This document shows, one piece after another, positions 1 to 7,384 of a DNA stretch of 15,512 nt. The stretch spans positions 1 through 15,512 of the forward strand of contig JBFHRO010000064.1 in assembly GCA_041591635.1 (NCBI GenBank), in the 5' to 3' direction. The notes beneath the pieces are model-generated. The model saw only the letters and a list, made by a program, of their open reading frames with translations. It did not search any database and was not told the DNA's origin. Every line of letters starts with the position of its first letter. Within the stretch, counting starts at the first letter, position 1. The translations under genes were made by a program, and so were the position numbers. The stretch comes from JACKOD01 sp041591635. GTDB lineage: Bacteria; Pseudomonadota; Gammaproteobacteria; Pseudomonadales; Oleiphilaceae.

Positions 1-1
1 G

Positions 2-259
2 GTGCACCGCATTTCCTGGCTGTTTGCCGCCGCCATGCTGATTGCCTTGCCCTTGGTGACCACGGTGCTCATTGTCAATATTGCCTTTGGCGTCATGACC
101 CGTGCGGCGCCCCAGATGAACATTTTTGCCCTGGGGTTTCCGGTGGGGCTTATTTTCGGGCTTTTCATCATCTGGGCCAGCTTTCAGGAGCTGTTACCCA
201 AATTTCTTTGGCTGGCCGAGGAAACCTTCGTGTTTCTGCGCGAACTTGAGGGACGCTAG
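2..259 (+). CDS. fliR: Flagellar export-gate protein FliR, C-terminal part (5' truncated by window edge)
   Basis: This frame is open from the first base, and the 85 visible residues are very hydrophobic. They suit the last membrane helices of FliR, a core inner-membrane protein of the flagellar type III export gate (with FliP and FliQ). Two membrane segments are visible at about residues 5-32 and 42-62, followed by a short charged tail ending near LEGR. FliR is usually about 260 residues, so roughly two thirds lie upstream, and the GTG at position 2 is an internal codon rather than the start. The identification rests on the fit of this tail plus position: flhB begins two bases after the stop codon, and fliR-flhB adjacency is standard in flagellar operons (the two are even fused in some bacteria). 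The fragment has no enzymatic motif to check. Confidence 0.88.
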   Translation: MHRISWLFAAAMLIALPLVTTVLIVNIAFGVMTRAAPQMNIFALGFPVGLIFGLFIIWASFQELLPKFLWLAEETFVFLRELEGR

Positions 260-261
260 GC

Positions 262-1398
262 ATGGCCGAAGACAATGACAGCTCCGCCGAGAAAACCGAA
301 GAACCCACCCCCCGGCGGCTCGAGAAATCCCGTGAAGAAGGGCAGATTCCGCGCTCCAAGGAAATGAACACCATGTCGGTGTTGCTGCTGGGGGCGACCA
401 GCCTGATTTTGTTCGGTCAGCAGTTGGGCGAGGCGATGGAGCGCATCATGCGCCAGAGTTTGTCGCTGTCGCGGGAAATGGCCATGGACATGGGGCAGAT
501 GGCCGTCCTGCTGATTCAGGCCGGTAAAGAGGCCGCCATCTCACTTTTGCCTTTTTTCGGCCTGCTATTGCTGGCGGCCCTGATCGGCCCTGCCGTGCTG
601 GGGGGCTGGCTGTTTTCGGGCAAGGCATTGGCACCCAAGTTCAACCGCCTGAACCCGATAGAAGGCATCAAGCGCATGTTCTCGGTCAAGTCCCTGGTGG
701 AGCTGGCCAAGGCCATTGCCAAGGTCGCTCTGGTAGCGGCGGCATCGGTGGCGCTGATCCAGTGGAAGATGAGCGATATCCTGTCGATCAGCCACGAAGC
801 CGTGGTGCCTGCCATGGCGCATGTGATTGATATCTTGTCGTGGAGCTTTCTGATTCTGTCCTGCACCATGATTCTGATTGCCGCCGTGGACGTGCCTTAT
901 CAGCTGTACGAGCACAACAAGAAGCTCAAGATGACCAAGCAGCAAGTCAAGGACGAATACAAGGACACCGAGGGTAAGCCCGAAGTCAAAGGTCGCGTGC
1001 GGCAATTGCAGCGGGAAATGGCCCAGCGCCGGATGATGGCAGATGTTCCTCTGGCCGATGTGGTGATCACCAACCCGACTCACTACTCAGTGGCGCTGAA
1101 ATACGATGCGCGAACCATGTCGGCCCCCATAGTGCTGGCCAAGGGCAATGATGAAGTGGCGATGAAAATCCGGGAAATCGCCCGTGAGCACAAGGTGGAA
1201 ATCGTCAGTGCCCCCCCGCTGGCCCGATCGATCTATCACCATTCCAAAATCGGCGATGAAATACCCAGTGGCCTTTACGTCGCCGTGGCACAAATCCTGG
1301 CCTACGTTTTCCAGTTGCGACAATACCGCCGTGGCCGCAATCCCAAGCCGCGCATGCCTGACCTGCCCATTCCCAACGATCTGCGGCGCAACGATTAG
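262..1398 (+). CDS. flhB: Flagellar type III export switch protein FlhB
   Basis: FlhB, 378 residues, a normal full length. It is an inner-membrane component of the flagellar export apparatus that switches specificity from rod/hook to filament substrates. The N-terminal family signature is present (EKTEEPTPRRLEKSREEGQI, about residues 10-29). Four membrane segments follow at about 38-58, 91-118, 150-168 and 185-210. The cytoplasmic domain carries the autocleavage site NPTH at 271-274, where family members cleave between Asn and Pro. The ATG at 262 is preceded by GAGGGA at 249-254, inside the end of fliR, with 8-base spacing, and lies two bases after the fliR stop, so the pair should be co-transcribed and translationally coupled. 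The tail beyond about residue 355 is basic and proline-rich, which is usual for the family. Identification is secure. Confidence 0.97.
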   Translation: MAEDNDSSAEKTEEPTPRRLEKSREEGQIPRSKEMNTMSVLLLGATSLILFGQQLGEAMERIMRQSLSLSREMAMDMGQMAVLLIQAGKEAAISLLPFFGLLLLAALIGPAVLGGWLFSGKALAPKFNRLNPIEGIKRMFSVKSLVELAKAIAKVALVAAASVALIQWKMSDILSISHEAVVPAMAHVIDILSWSFLILSCTMILIAAVDVPYQLYEHNKKLKMTKQQVKDEYKDTEGKPEVKGRVRQLQREMAQRRMMADVPLADVVITNPTHYSVALKYDARTMSAPIVLAKGNDEVAMKIREIAREHKVEIVSAPPLARSIYHHSKIGDEIPSGLYVAVAQILAYVFQLRQYRRGRNPKPRMPDLPIPNDLRRND

Positions 1399-1416
1399 CG
1401 CCTGATGCCCAGTGCG

Positions 1417-1426
1417 CCAGCGCTGG
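1417..1426. repeat. Perfect 10-base palindrome CCAGCGCTGG upstream of the flhA promoter candidate
   Basis: CCAGCGCTGG is a perfect inverted repeat in the flhB-flhA intergenic space, ending 9 bases before the GG of the sigma-54-like element. It has no loop and no following T-run, so it does not look like an intrinsic terminator. It could be a protein-binding site or chance, and I cannot assign a binding protein. Confidence 0.3.
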
Positions 1427-1433
1427 TTAAAAC

Positions 1434-1450
1434 CCGGCGCGATATTTGCA
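1434..1450 (+). promoter_or_regulatory. Candidate sigma-54 (RpoN) promoter for flhA
   Basis: The element CCGGCGCG-ATAT-TTGCA has the invariant GG (1436-1437) and GC (1448-1449) separated by exactly 10 bases. It agrees with the sigma-54 consensus (TTGGCACG-N4-TTGCW) at 10 of 13 defined positions, including the whole TTGCA block. The predicted start of transcription is near 1461, about 66 bases before the preferred flhA ATG. In Pseudomonas aeruginosa flhA is a FleQ/RpoN-dependent class II gene, so the position makes biological sense. Matches were counted by eye with no background model. Confidence 0.6.
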
Positions 1451-1526
1451 ATGCCCCCCTTGAACGATTTTCAGCGACAAGAGTGCCAGTTTTATGGCGC
1501 TGTCTGACAACGGGTTAAAGGTGATT

Positions 1527-3758
1527 ATGGATCGCGCATTAGTCTGGCAAACCCTTAAAGGTCTCACCCACGGCAATCTCGGGGTTCCGATCATGCTGCT
1601 GGTGATGCTGGGCATGATGACCTTGCCCATGCCGCCCATGCTGCTGGATTTGCTTTTTACCTTCAACATCGCCCTGTCGCTGGTGGTGTTGCTGGTGTGC
1701 GTGTATGCCATGCGCCCCATGGATTTTGCCATTTTTCCGACGGTACTGCTGGTGGCGACCTTGTTGCGTCTGGCGCTGAATGTGGCCTCCACCCGGGTTG
1801 TACTGCTTTATGGCCATGAAGGCGGTGATGCGGCCGGTAAGGTGATTGAAGCCTTCGGCGAGGTGGTGATTGGCGGTAACTACGCTGTGGGTCTGGTGGT
1901 GTTTGCGATCTTGATGATCATCAACTTTGCGGTGGTCACCAAAGGCGCCGGGCGCGTTTCTGAAGTCAGTGCCCGCTTTACCCTGGATGCCATGCCCGGC
2001 AAGCAAATGGCCATTGATGCCGATCTCAATGCCGGCATGATCAATCAGGAAGACGCCAAAAAGCGCCGCGAAGAAGTGGCGAGTGAGGCGGATTTCTACG
2101 GTTCCATGGACGGTGCCAGCAAATTTGTGCGCGGCGATGCGATTGCGGGCTTGCTGATTTTGGCCATCAACATCATCGGGGGCGTGGGTATCGGCATGGT
2201 TCAGCATGACCTGCTGTTCTCCGATGCCATGGAAAAATATGCCCTGTTGACCATCGGGGATGGTCTGGTCGCCCAGATTCCCTCGCTGTTGCTGTCGGTG
2301 GCAGCGGCGATCATGGTCACGCGGGTAAGTACCACGCAAGACATGTCGGATCAGATTTTTGATCAGATGTTCAATGCCCCCAAGGCATTGGGCGTGTCGG
2401 CCGGCATTTTGCTGCTGATGGGCAGCATCCCGGGAATGCCGCACATGTCATTTCTGAGTCTGGGAGCGTTGGCGGCTTTTGGTGCCTGGTTTATGGGCTA
2501 TCGCAACCGGCACCTGGCTGAAGGGCTGGAGGCCCCGTCCCTGGGCAACCTGTATGACCGCGCCCGGGAGCAGCTGGCTAATCGCGGTACCAAGGCTCTC
2601 GACAAGCCTCAGGGTGCAGCGGGCCAGTCGACGTTACCCGCACCCAAGAAAACCACCGCCCAAGCCCCCGAAGCCTTGCCGCCAAAACAGCCTGAGCCCA
2701 AAGAACTGGGTTGGGATGATGTGGTGAGTGTCGATGTCATCGGCCTGGAAGTAGGCTATCGCCTGATTCCCCTGGTCGACAAGAATCAGGGCGGGCAGTT
2801 GCTGGGGCGTATCAAGGGCGTGCGCAAGAAACTTTCGCAAGAGCTGGGGTTCTTGATGCCCTCGGTCCACATCCGTGACAACCTGGATCTGATGCCCAAT
2901 GTTTATCGTATCACCCTCATGGGGGTCGCCATTGCCGAAGCCGAGATTCATCCCGAACGGGAATTGGCGATCAACCCCGGTCAGGTGTTTGGCAGTATTG
3001 ATGGCATTCCAGGCAAAGACCCGGCGTTTGGCCTGGATGCCATCTGGATCGAATCCACCCGCAAGGATCATGCACAAACCCTGGGTTATACCGTGGTGGA
3101 TGCCAGTACGGTGGTAGCCACCCATCTCAATCAGATACTGCAGCGCCATGCCTACGAGCTGATCGGACACGAAGAAGTGCAGCAGTGGCTGGATCAGTTG
3201 GCCAAAGCGTCACCCAAACTGGCTGAGGAACTGGTGCCCAACACGGTGTCGGTCAGCCTGCTGTTGAAGGTGCTGCAGAGCCTGTTGATTGAGGATGTGC
3301 CGGTGCGGGATATGCGCTCCATTGCCGAGGCTATCGTCAACGTTACGCCCAAAACCCAGGATGCCGGTTTGCTCACCGGTGCTGCGCGTCAGTCGTTGCG
3401 GCGGATGATCGTGCAGAACCTCTGTGGCGCGGATCACGAGATTCCTGTCATTACCCTTGATCCAGAACTGGAACAACTCTTGCTTAAGACATTACAGCAG
3501 GCACAAAAAATTGGCGCGGTGGATGATGTGGGCATGATTCTCGAACCTCAGCTACTCGAACGCTTGCAGCGCTCGCTGAGCGACGCCGTACAACGCCAGG
3601 AAATGCTGGGCAAGCCCGCCATCTTGCTGGTATCGGCACCACTGCGGGCGGCGCTGGCAAAATTTGTCCGCTACGGTGTGGAGCGCATGAACGTGCTTTC
3701 CTATCAAGAAGTGCCAGAGAACAAACAGATTACGATTGTTGCCACCGTCGGCCAGTAA
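1527..3758 (+). CDS. flhA: Flagellar export-gate protein FlhA
   Basis: FlhA, 743 residues, is the large ion-conducting gate protein of the flagellar export apparatus. It has an N-terminal multi-helix membrane half (about residues 1-330) and a cytoplasmic half that forms a ring docking chaperone-substrate complexes. The family block is unmistakable, running from TKGAGRVSEVSARF through DAMPGKQMAIDADLNAG to GSMDGASKFVRGDAIAG. The Asp in VRGDAIAG is residue 204 and corresponds to the essential cytoplasmic Asp of the family (D208 in Salmonella). A Pro/Lys/Gln-rich linker at about 360-395 separates the halves. I chose ATG 1527 because it gives the usual MDR N-terminus and AGGTGAT just upstream matches the anti-Shine-Dalgarno sequence. 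An in-frame ATG at 1494 would add 11 residues and has a poorer ribosome site. A sigma-54-like promoter lies upstream. The family is certain, the start less so. Confidence 0.97.
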   Translation: MDRALVWQTLKGLTHGNLGVPIMLLVMLGMMTLPMPPMLLDLLFTFNIALSLVVLLVCVYAMRPMDFAIFPTVLLVATLLRLALNVASTRVVLLYGHEGGDAAGKVIEAFGEVVIGGNYAVGLVVFAILMIINFAVVTKGAGRVSEVSARFTLDAMPGKQMAIDADLNAGMINQEDAKKRREEVASEADFYGSMDGASKFVRGDAIAGLLILAINIIGGVGIGMVQHDLLFSDAMEKYALLTIGDGLVAQIPSLLLSVAAAIMVTRVSTTQDMSDQIFDQMFNAPKALGVSAGILLLMGSIPGMPHMSFLSLGALAAFGAWFMGYRNRHLAEGLEAPSLGNLYDRAREQLANRGTKALDKPQGAAGQSTLPAPKKTTAQAPEALPPKQPEPKELGWDDVVSVDVIGLEVGYRLIPLVDKNQGGQLLGRIKGVRKKLSQELGFLMPSVHIRDNLDLMPNVYRITLMGVAIAEAEIHPERELAINPGQVFGSIDGIPGKDPAFGLDAIWIESTRKDHAQTLGYTVVDASTVVATHLNQILQRHAYELIGHEEVQQWLDQLAKASPKLAEELVPNTVSVSLLLKVLQSLLIEDVPVRDMRSIAEAIVNVTPKTQDAGLLTGAARQSLRRMIVQNLCGADHEIPVITLDPELEQLLLKTLQQAQKIGAVDDVGMILEPQLLERLQRSLSDAVQRQEMLGKPAILLVSAPLRAALAKFVRYGVERMNVLSYQEVPENKQITIVATVGQ

Positions 3759-3833
3759 CGCTCGCGAGAAACAGCGGCAGGTTGGCACAGGTGACAGGAA
3801 TGTGGCGGTAATGCCATGCGGGAGAAATTGACG

Positions 3834-5126
3834 ATGAACGTAAAACGATTTGTAGCCCCCAGCATGCAAGAGGCACTCAAGCGCGTGCGCGAAGAGATCG
3901 GGCCCGATGCCGTCATTCTTTCCAGTCGCAAGGTCGATGGTGTTGTCGAAATAGTGGCGTCGGTTCAATACGACGAAGCGGCCGCCCGCAAGGATCTCAA
4001 AACGAGTCCGGCCATGACGGCCAGCGTCAAGGAACCGTCGCCGGGGGCTGTGGCGCGAGCCCACGCAGACCGCCATTTACGTTTGCAGGAAGAGTTGGCC
4101 CGCAGCCGCGAAAAAATTACCCAGGTACGAGAGGCGCATCCGTCTGCCGGCGCTAAGTCCAGCACCCTTGCCGGTGCCCGGAATTCGACCTCGGCAAGAA
4201 CGCCAGCCGAAGACAAAGAATTGACAGAAATGCGCAACCAGCTGAACCGCATGCAGGAGTTGCTCGATCAGCAGGTAAAGCAGGCGGCGGCAAACAACAA
4301 GGAGTTGTCGCTGGTACAGCAAGGGGTGCAGGAGCAGTTGCTGCAGATGGGGGTGGAGCGTGAGCTGACTCAGTCGGTACTCACGCGCATTGGCGATGCC
4401 GATGCCATGCCGCAGGCGTGGAACAAGGCACTGAACTGCCTGGGCAAGGCGGTGGCGGTGGAAAGTGCGGATATATTGCAGCAAGGCGGGGTGATCGCTT
4501 TGATCGGCCCCACAGGCTCGGGCAAAACCACCACCATCGGCAAGCTGGCTGCGCGCTATGTTCTTGAGCATGGCCCGGACAATATCGCCCTGGTAACCAC
4601 CGACCGCTACCGGATTGCGGCACACGAGCAGCTGATGGTGTTTGGCCGCATTCTCAATGTGCCGGTGCGCGTGGTGGACGAAGCCAATTCACTCGACGCT
4701 GTACTGGAGTCACTGCGCGGCAAAAAGCTGGTGCTGGTCGATACGGCCGGCCTCAATCATCTTGATCCGCACTGGAGTGAGCAGCTGCAGGAGTTGCGTC
4801 GCTCCCGTTATTCGGTGAAGAACTATCTGGTCATTTCGGCCATCAATCAGCCGCAAATCATGAAATCCACCTACCACAATTACAAAATGGCAGGGTTGGC
4901 CGGTTGTATCGTGACCAAGACCGATGAGGCGGTCACCCTGGGTGAGGTCATGAGTTTTCTCATTCGCAGCCGGTTACGTATCGCTTATTTTACCGATGGA
5001 CAGCAGATTCCCAACGATCTGCACAAGGCCGATGCCAGTGTGCTGATTCGCCGGGCCGATGAGCTGTTGCAGTCGCATGCAGTGATTGAAACCGAATTTG
5101 CCGGCGGTCATAGGGTCGCAGTGTAA
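3834..5126 (+). CDS. flhF: Flagellar placement GTPase FlhF (SRP-type)
   Basis: FlhF, 430 residues, is an SRP-family GTPase that places the flagellum at the cell pole, partnered by FleN. The N-terminal B domain begins with the typical NVKRFVAPSMQEALKRVREE. It is followed by a low-complexity, Ala/Ser-rich and then Gln/Leu-rich, probably coiled-coil stretch at about residues 60-175. The NG domain carries the Walker A sequence GPTGSGKTT at 225-233 (Lys 231), the G3-like DTAG at 303-306 and the guanine-specificity motif TKTD at 361-364. The start at 3834 is preferred over the in-frame ATG at 3816 because GGGAGA (3820-3825) sits 8 bases upstream and the shorter N-terminus matches the family. FlhA is 75 bases upstream and fleN 147 bases downstream. 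No defect is seen in the nucleotide-binding motifs. Confidence 0.96.
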   Translation: MNVKRFVAPSMQEALKRVREEIGPDAVILSSRKVDGVVEIVASVQYDEAAARKDLKTSPAMTASVKEPSPGAVARAHADRHLRLQEELARSREKITQVREAHPSAGAKSSTLAGARNSTSARTPAEDKELTEMRNQLNRMQELLDQQVKQAAANNKELSLVQQGVQEQLLQMGVERELTQSVLTRIGDADAMPQAWNKALNCLGKAVAVESADILQQGGVIALIGPTGSGKTTTIGKLAARYVLEHGPDNIALVTTDRYRIAAHEQLMVFGRILNVPVRVVDEANSLDAVLESLRGKKLVLVDTAGLNHLDPHWSEQLQELRRSRYSVKNYLVISAINQPQIMKSTYHNYKMAGLAGCIVTKTDEAVTLGEVMSFLIRSRLRIAYFTDGQQIPNDLHKADASVLIRRADELLQSHAVIETEFAGGHRVAV

Positions 5127-5159
5127 ATTCCGAGGATTGCTACAGAAACCTGGAAGCTT

Positions 5160-5168
5160 TGCTACACT
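5160..5168 (+). promoter_or_regulatory. Candidate extended -10 (sigma-70) promoter upstream of fleN
   Basis: TGCTACACT in the flhF-fleN spacer is an extended -10 element (TG-N-TACACT), 106 bases before the fleN ATG. A TTGCTA lies upstream, but at 20-base spacing it is a poor -35 partner. The rest of the 147-base spacer (5127-5273) shows no gene, clear terminator or other promoter. The call rests on the extended -10 alone. Confidence 0.35.
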
Positions 5169-5273
5169 GTTGAAAAATGGGCGAATTTAAGGGTTCGTCG
5201 GAGAGTGGCGGCGCTAACGGAAATCTGGAAGTAATAGCCGAATCTGAGCAGTATTCACGGGAAGCAAATTGAT

Positions 5274-6086
5274 ATGCAGAAATCCAGTCCGGTTCAAGTC
5301 ATTGCGGTGACAGGCGGAAAAGGGGGCGTGGGCAAAAGCAATGTCTCCGTCAATCTGGCGTTGGGATTGACACAGCTGGGTCGCCGGGTGGTGCTGCTGG
5401 ACGCCGATCTGGGACTGGCTAACATTGATGTTCTGCTGGGCATCAAGTCCAATCGCAACGTGGCCGACGTATTACGGGGTGAGTGTTCGCTCAAGGATGT
5501 GATGGTGGAGGGGCCGGGAGGCTTCAAGATAGTTCCGGCATCGTCGGGCACCCAGTACATGACCAATCTCAGTGCCATGGAACATGCCGGGTTGATCAAT
5601 GCCTTCAGCGAAATCTCCCATGATCTGGATGTGCTGATTGTCGATACGGCCGCAGGCATTGCCGAAGGCGTGGTCAGTTTTCTGCGCGCCGCCCAGGAAA
5701 TCCTGTTTGTTGTCTGTGATGAACCTACTTCTATTACCGATGCCTATGCCCTGATGAAACTGCTGAATCGGGACTACGGCCTGTTTCGTTTTCGGGTGGT
5801 GGCCAACATGGTCAAAACCCCCCAGGAAGGGCGCAACCTGTTTGCCAAATTAACCAAGGTGACAGATCGTTTTCTGGATGTTGCGCTACAGTATGAAGGA
5901 AGCATCCCGTTCGATGAGTCGGTGAAAAAGGCCGTTCAGCGACAAAAGGCGGTGCTCGATCTGTATCCGCGATCAAAAGCGGCGATTGCGTTCAAATCGC
6001 TGGCACAACGGGCAGATAGCTGGCCTTTGCCGTCATCGCCCAGGGGTCATTTGGAATTCTTTGTTGAGCGGCTTGTTCAAGCCTGA
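5274..6086 (+). CDS. fleN: Flagellar number regulator FleN (FlhG/YlxH), MinD-like ATPase
   Basis: FleN, 270 residues, is a MinD/ParA-superfamily ATPase that limits flagellar number, in Pseudomonas by antagonising the master regulator FleQ and balancing FlhF. The deviant Walker A motif is KGGVGKS at residues 16-22, with the signature lysine K16 and the catalytic lysine K21. It is followed by the switch I block DADLGLANIDVLLG and the Walker B-type VLIVDTAAGI. The C-terminus ends in an amphipathic stretch (LEFFVERLVQA) that may serve membrane or partner contact, an inference from MinD-type proteins. It lies between flhF and fliA, and fliA begins 8 bases after its stop, so the two are probably co-transcribed. 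Length and motifs are normal. The symbol flhG is used for the same gene in Vibrio. Confidence 0.95.
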   Translation: MQKSSPVQVIAVTGGKGGVGKSNVSVNLALGLTQLGRRVVLLDADLGLANIDVLLGIKSNRNVADVLRGECSLKDVMVEGPGGFKIVPASSGTQYMTNLSAMEHAGLINAFSEISHDLDVLIVDTAAGIAEGVVSFLRAAQEILFVVCDEPTSITDAYALMKLLNRDYGLFRFRVVANMVKTPQEGRNLFAKLTKVTDRFLDVALQYEGSIPFDESVKKAVQRQKAVLDLYPRSKAAIAFKSLAQRADSWPLPSSPRGHLEFFVERLVQA

Positions 6087-6094
6087 GTTATTGC

Positions 6095-6826
6095 ATGGCA
6101 CATGCGTTAGGCTACTTAATGTACTCAGAATCATCGTTAGACAGATCGGATGCCCTGGTCCGGCAGCACGCGCTGCTGGTCAAGCGGATCGCGCATCATC
6201 TGATGGCTCGTCTTCCCTCCAGTGTGCAGGTGGATGATCTGATTCAGGCAGGCATGATTGGTCTGCTCGAAGCCTCGCGCAAGTACGAACCCTCCAAGGG
6301 GGCCTCTTTTGAAACCTATGCCGGAATTCGCATCCGTGGCGCCATGATGGATGAAATCCGCAAAGGCGACTGGGTGCCTCGTTCGGTGCACAAAAATACC
6401 CGGAGAATTGCCAGCGCCATCAAGGCGATTGAAGATCGCGAAGGGCGGGATGCGCGTGATCAGGAGGTTGCCGACGAACTCGGCATTGATCTGGCCGAGT
6501 ATTACGCTTGTCTTCAGGATACGGCTAGTGGAAAATTGTTCAGCTTTGAAGAGGTGACCGACACGGGTGAAGGCTTGCTCGAGCACGTGGGCGAAGAAGT
6601 GTCATCACCTTTTGAAGGCATACAAGAGGACGCCTTTCGCGAAAGCCTTGCTGCTGCCATTGCAGGCCTGCCAGAACGGGAACGCCTGGTGCTTTCGCTC
6701 TATTACGACGACGAGTTGAACCTGAAGGAAATCGGTCAGGTTTTGTCGGTCAGTGAATCACGAGTCAGTCAAATACACAGTCAGGCCGCCATGCGCTTGC
6801 GCGCCCGGTTGTCGGACTGGTTCTGA
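6095..6826 (+). CDS. fliA: Flagellar sigma factor FliA (sigma-28)
   Basis: FliA, 243 residues, is the alternative sigma factor that directs RNA polymerase to late flagellar and chemotaxis promoters. Sigma region 2 is clear at about residues 45-97 (DDLIQAGMIGLLEASRKY, then ASFETYAGIRIRGAMMDEI and GDWVPRS). Region 3 follows at about 100-140. Region 4 is at about 190-240, starting LPERERLVLSLYY and containing the helix-turn-helix around LKEIGQVLSVSESRVSQIHS. The chosen ATG has only a weak ribosome site and may depend on coupling from fleN, whose stop is 8 bases upstream. An in-frame ATG at 6119 is an alternative that would remove 8 residues. Its own target type of promoter appears upstream of parC in this window. 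In Enterobacteria FliA is held by the anti-sigma factor FlgM, which is not in this window. Confidence 0.97.
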   Translation: MAHALGYLMYSESSLDRSDALVRQHALLVKRIAHHLMARLPSSVQVDDLIQAGMIGLLEASRKYEPSKGASFETYAGIRIRGAMMDEIRKGDWVPRSVHKNTRRIASAIKAIEDREGRDARDQEVADELGIDLAEYYACLQDTASGKLFSFEEVTDTGEGLLEHVGEEVSSPFEGIQEDAFRESLAAAIAGLPERERLVLSLYYDDELNLKEIGQVLSVSESRVSQIHSQAAMRLRARLSDWF

Positions 6827-6875
6827 CGCTACTAACCAGCTACAACTATCAGCTAGTACTAAACGACGTGCAGAT

Positions 6876-6913
6876 TAAAAAAAACTGGATACCCATCAAA
6901 CACTGACTAGACT
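6876..6913 (+). promoter_or_regulatory. Weak sigma-70 promoter candidate upstream of cheY
   Basis: The 157-base fliA-cheY spacer holds an A-tract (6877-6884), then TGGATA (6886-6891) and TAGACT (6908-6913) at 16-base spacing. Each hexamer matches 4 of 6 sigma-70 consensus positions, and the A-tract could act as an UP-like element. In Pseudomonas cheYZ transcription is FliA-dependent, but I find no convincing sigma-28 element here. No intrinsic terminator after fliA is obvious. Confidence 0.3.
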
Positions 6914-6983
6914 TAAGGTTTGTGAAGCTCAGTAGTGTTATGAATTAAAAAGGGATTCCAGAGTCTGATTATTGGAGGTCGAC

Positions 6984-7370
6984 TTGGACAAAAATATGCG
7001 CATTCTCGTGGTGGACGATTTTTCCACGATGAGAAGGATAATAAAGAACTTGCTGCGGGATCTCGGCTTTACCAACGCTGACGAGGCGGATGACGGTAGT
7101 ACCGCGCTGCCCATGCTTCAGACCGGAAAGTATGACTTTCTGGTCACCGACTGGAATATGCCTGGCATGACGGGGATCGACTTGTTGCGTGCGGTGCGGG
7201 CAGATGAAAATCTGAAAAGTTTACCGGTACTGATGGTAACCGCCGAGGCCAAGCGTGACCAGATTGTGGCCGCAGCCCAGGCAGGTGTTAACGGCTATGT
7301 TGTCAAGCCCTTTACGGCGGCTGTTCTGAAAGAAAAGATCGAAAAGATTTTCGAACGCATCGGAACCTGA
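6984..7370 (+). CDS. cheY: Chemotaxis response regulator CheY (probable TTG start)
   Basis: CheY, 128 residues, is a single receiver domain that, when phosphorylated by CheA, binds the flagellar switch to change rotation. The acidic pocket is D11-D12 (VVDDFSTMRR), the phospho-acceptor is D56 (LVTDWNMPG), the switch Thr is T86 (MVTAEA) and the conserved Lys is K108 (VVKPF). All are intact. I chose TTG 6984 (MDKNMRILVVDD after initiation) because GGAGG at 6974-6978 lies exactly 5 bases upstream. The only nearby ATG, at 6996, is 17 bases from that site, and the MDKNM-type N-terminus is what I recall from related marine gammaproteobacteria. A TTG at 6972 is in frame but would precede the ribosome site. 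The stop is 14 bases before cheZ. Confidence 0.96.
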   Translation: MDKNMRILVVDDFSTMRRIIKNLLRDLGFTNADEADDGSTALPMLQTGKYDFLVTDWNMPGMTGIDLLRAVRADENLKSLPVLMVTAEAKRDQIVAAAQAGVNGYVVKPFTAAVLKEKIEKIFERIGT

Positions 7371-7384
7371 CTGCAGGCTGGGAC

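Noticed and set aside
1539..2444. 301-codon reverse-strand ORF inside flhA
   Set aside because: It is the antisense reflection of flhA codon usage. Its product is a His/Gln-rich low-complexity string with no family likeness, while flhA is certain.
3783..3800. TTGGCACA followed by GGTGACAGG upstream of flhF, looking like a sigma-54 promoter
   Set aside because: The -24 half matches well, but 10 bases after GG the sequence is AG, not GC, so the invariant -12 element is missing.
6854..6861. TAGTACTA palindrome after fliA as an operator
   Set aside because: It is an eight-base palindrome with no partner site, and such words are common by chance.
6914..6940. TAAGGTTT as a sigma-28 -35 element before cheY
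   Set aside because: The sequence 11 bases downstream (TAGTGTTA) does not resemble GCCGATAA.
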